From the NCBI GenBank assembly GCA_005884855.1, contig VAZS01000155.1, forward strand, positions 1-5,422: DNA of 5,422 nucleotides, written 5' to 3'. The translations under genes were made by a program, and so were the position numbers. Shown here piece after piece: positions 4,978 to 5,422 of this stretch. Under the pieces are notes generated by a model. That model made no database searches and had not been told where the DNA came from. It worked only from the letters and a program-made list of their open reading frames with translations. Position 1 is the first letter of the stretch. The number at the start of each line of letters is the position of its first letter. This DNA comes from Alphaproteobacteria bacterium (GTDB taxonomy: Bacteria; Pseudomonadota; Alphaproteobacteria; Rhizobiales; Xanthobacteraceae).

Positions 4978-5280
4978 TCACCTCACCGCGAAATGCAGCA
5001 TGGTGACCCCACCGGAAGCATAGTTTGGTACATCACCGGCGACGGCTTTCCCTTCCTTAGATCCCAGCGCACTCATCAATGCAGCCTCATTCTCAAATTC
5101 GGCTTCGAAGATGCAGAAGTAAGGCACCTTGCCGGGAGGTAACGCCTTCACATCGAACGAGTAGCGCATTGTCTTCACGCCTGGCATTTTGGCTACTAAC
5201 GGTAAGTGCGTCTCAACGTAATATTTCCGGAAATGTGTGGGATCCGTTGGCTCATTGTAGAGGACGAGCAGCTTGTGCAT
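4978..5280 (-). CDS. EthD family small protein
   Basis: This 100-residue protein belongs to the EthD family, cytoplasmic dimeric alpha/beta-barrel proteins named for a protein required with the cytochrome P450 that degrades ethyl tert-butyl ether. Many members sit in catabolic gene clusters with unknown exact roles. The sequence shows the family pattern: MHKLLVLYNEPTDPTHFRKYY (1-21), the ETHLPLVAKMPGVK motif (23-36) with His25, VPYFCIFEAEFENEAALMSAL (52-72), and the closing GGVTMLHFAV (90-99). Length is normal. The start at 5280 has a strong GGGAGG (5287-5292) with 6-base spacing. No signal peptide is present. A second gene probably ends 82 bases upstream on the same strand, so it may be the last gene of an operon. 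Its end faces the LysR gene. Confidence 0.9.
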   Translation of the reverse strand: MHKLLVLYNEPTDPTHFRKYYVETHLPLVAKMPGVKTMRYSFDVKALPPGKVPYFCIFEAEFENEAALMSALGSKEGKAVAGDVPNYASGGVTMLHFAVR

Positions 5281-5314
5281 TAGAAGCCTCCCGATTTCAC
5301 CTGGGCCGCCTTCT

Positions 5315-5370
5315 GCTAAGGCTAGGCGCTAGAACCGAATGGACCTTAGCTTATTCCAAGACTTAGCGCC
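5315..5370. promoter_or_regulatory. Nested inverted repeats upstream of the EthD gene
   Basis: Two perfect 7-bp inverted repeats interlock here. GCTAAGG (5315-5321) pairs with CCTTAGC (5344-5350), and GGCGCTA (5325-5331) pairs with TAGCGCC (5364-5370). Between them CTAG-GCG-CTAG (5322-5332) is itself a small dyad. Because the arms interlock they would form alternative rather than simultaneous hairpins in RNA. They could also be operator half-sites for the EthD gene, or the terminator of the upstream gene. The arms are short, so chance is possible. Confidence 0.35.
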
Positions 5371-5422
5371 CCTTCAGCAACCGTCGCCAGATGAGCCGCC
5401 CGTAACGCGGTCGAAACCGACC
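5363..5422 (-). CDS. Probable 3' end of an unidentified gene (partial)
   Basis: A minus-strand frame enters from the right edge and ends at TAA (5365-5363), encoding GRFRPRYGRLIWRRLLKGR, a basic tail with third codon positions mostly G or C as in the neighbours. A second minus-strand frame ending at 5346 reads SVSTALRAAHLATVAEGALS and four more residues; it is also plausible but has poorer third-position G/C. One of the two is probably the C-terminus of the gene upstream of EthD. Too little is visible to name a family. Confidence 0.35.
   Translation of the reverse strand, partial: GRFRPRYGRLIWRRLLKGR

Noticed and set aside
4676..5023. 115-codon plus-strand frame directly after the LysR stop (starting TTG-ATG)
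   Set aside because: It runs through apparent repeat sequence and into the antisense of EthD, with no family resemblance; the overlap with the LysR stop looks accidental.

Overview
The window looks like high-GC alphaproteobacterial chromosome, most likely Bradyrhizobium or a close relative in the Bradyrhizobiaceae. I base this on strong G/C bias at third codon positions and on the gene families: a Tat-exported TRAP solute-binding protein, an MXKDX pentapeptide-repeat protein, a DUF6481-type protein and a small 'TSKMQDCLMSGRTNC' membrane protein. The assignment is from memory of these families, not from a search.

Layout, left to right. The minus strand at 1-619 carries the N-terminal two thirds of a TRAP-transporter DctP-type binding protein that runs off the left edge. 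A 327-base divergent spacer with a 13-bp perfect dyad separates it from a small exported MXKDX repeat protein (947-1180, plus). That gene converges, across a hairpin at 1201-1229, on a Lys/Ala-rich coiled-coil DUF6481-type protein (1263-1610, minus). A 57-residue single-pass membrane protein follows (1856-2029, plus). It converges, across a second strong hairpin (2151-2190), on the next block.

The most coherent unit is 2221-4679. On the minus strand, a secreted small protein resembling muconolactone isomerase (3139-3552) is followed after 27 bases by an approximately 8-TM membrane protein (2221-3111), presumably as one operon. Divergent from it is a CrgA-type LysR regulator (3708-4679, plus). 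The 155-base shared intergenic region holds an 18-bp near-perfect palindrome (3641-3658), the obvious candidate operator. The regulator probably controls the two-gene operon and itself; substrate and function are unknown.

Right of the regulator, 4680-4977 has no convincing gene and appears to hold degenerate dispersed intergenic repeat sequence. An EthD-family small protein (4978-5280, minus) follows, with nested inverted repeats upstream. The last 60-77 bases probably contain the 3' end of another minus-strand gene.

I see no rRNA, tRNA, CRISPR array, intact insertion sequence or phage gene. Nothing here is clearly a new system. The best candidate for something undescribed is the LysR-controlled pair of an exported dimeric alpha/beta-barrel-like protein and a polytopic membrane protein.
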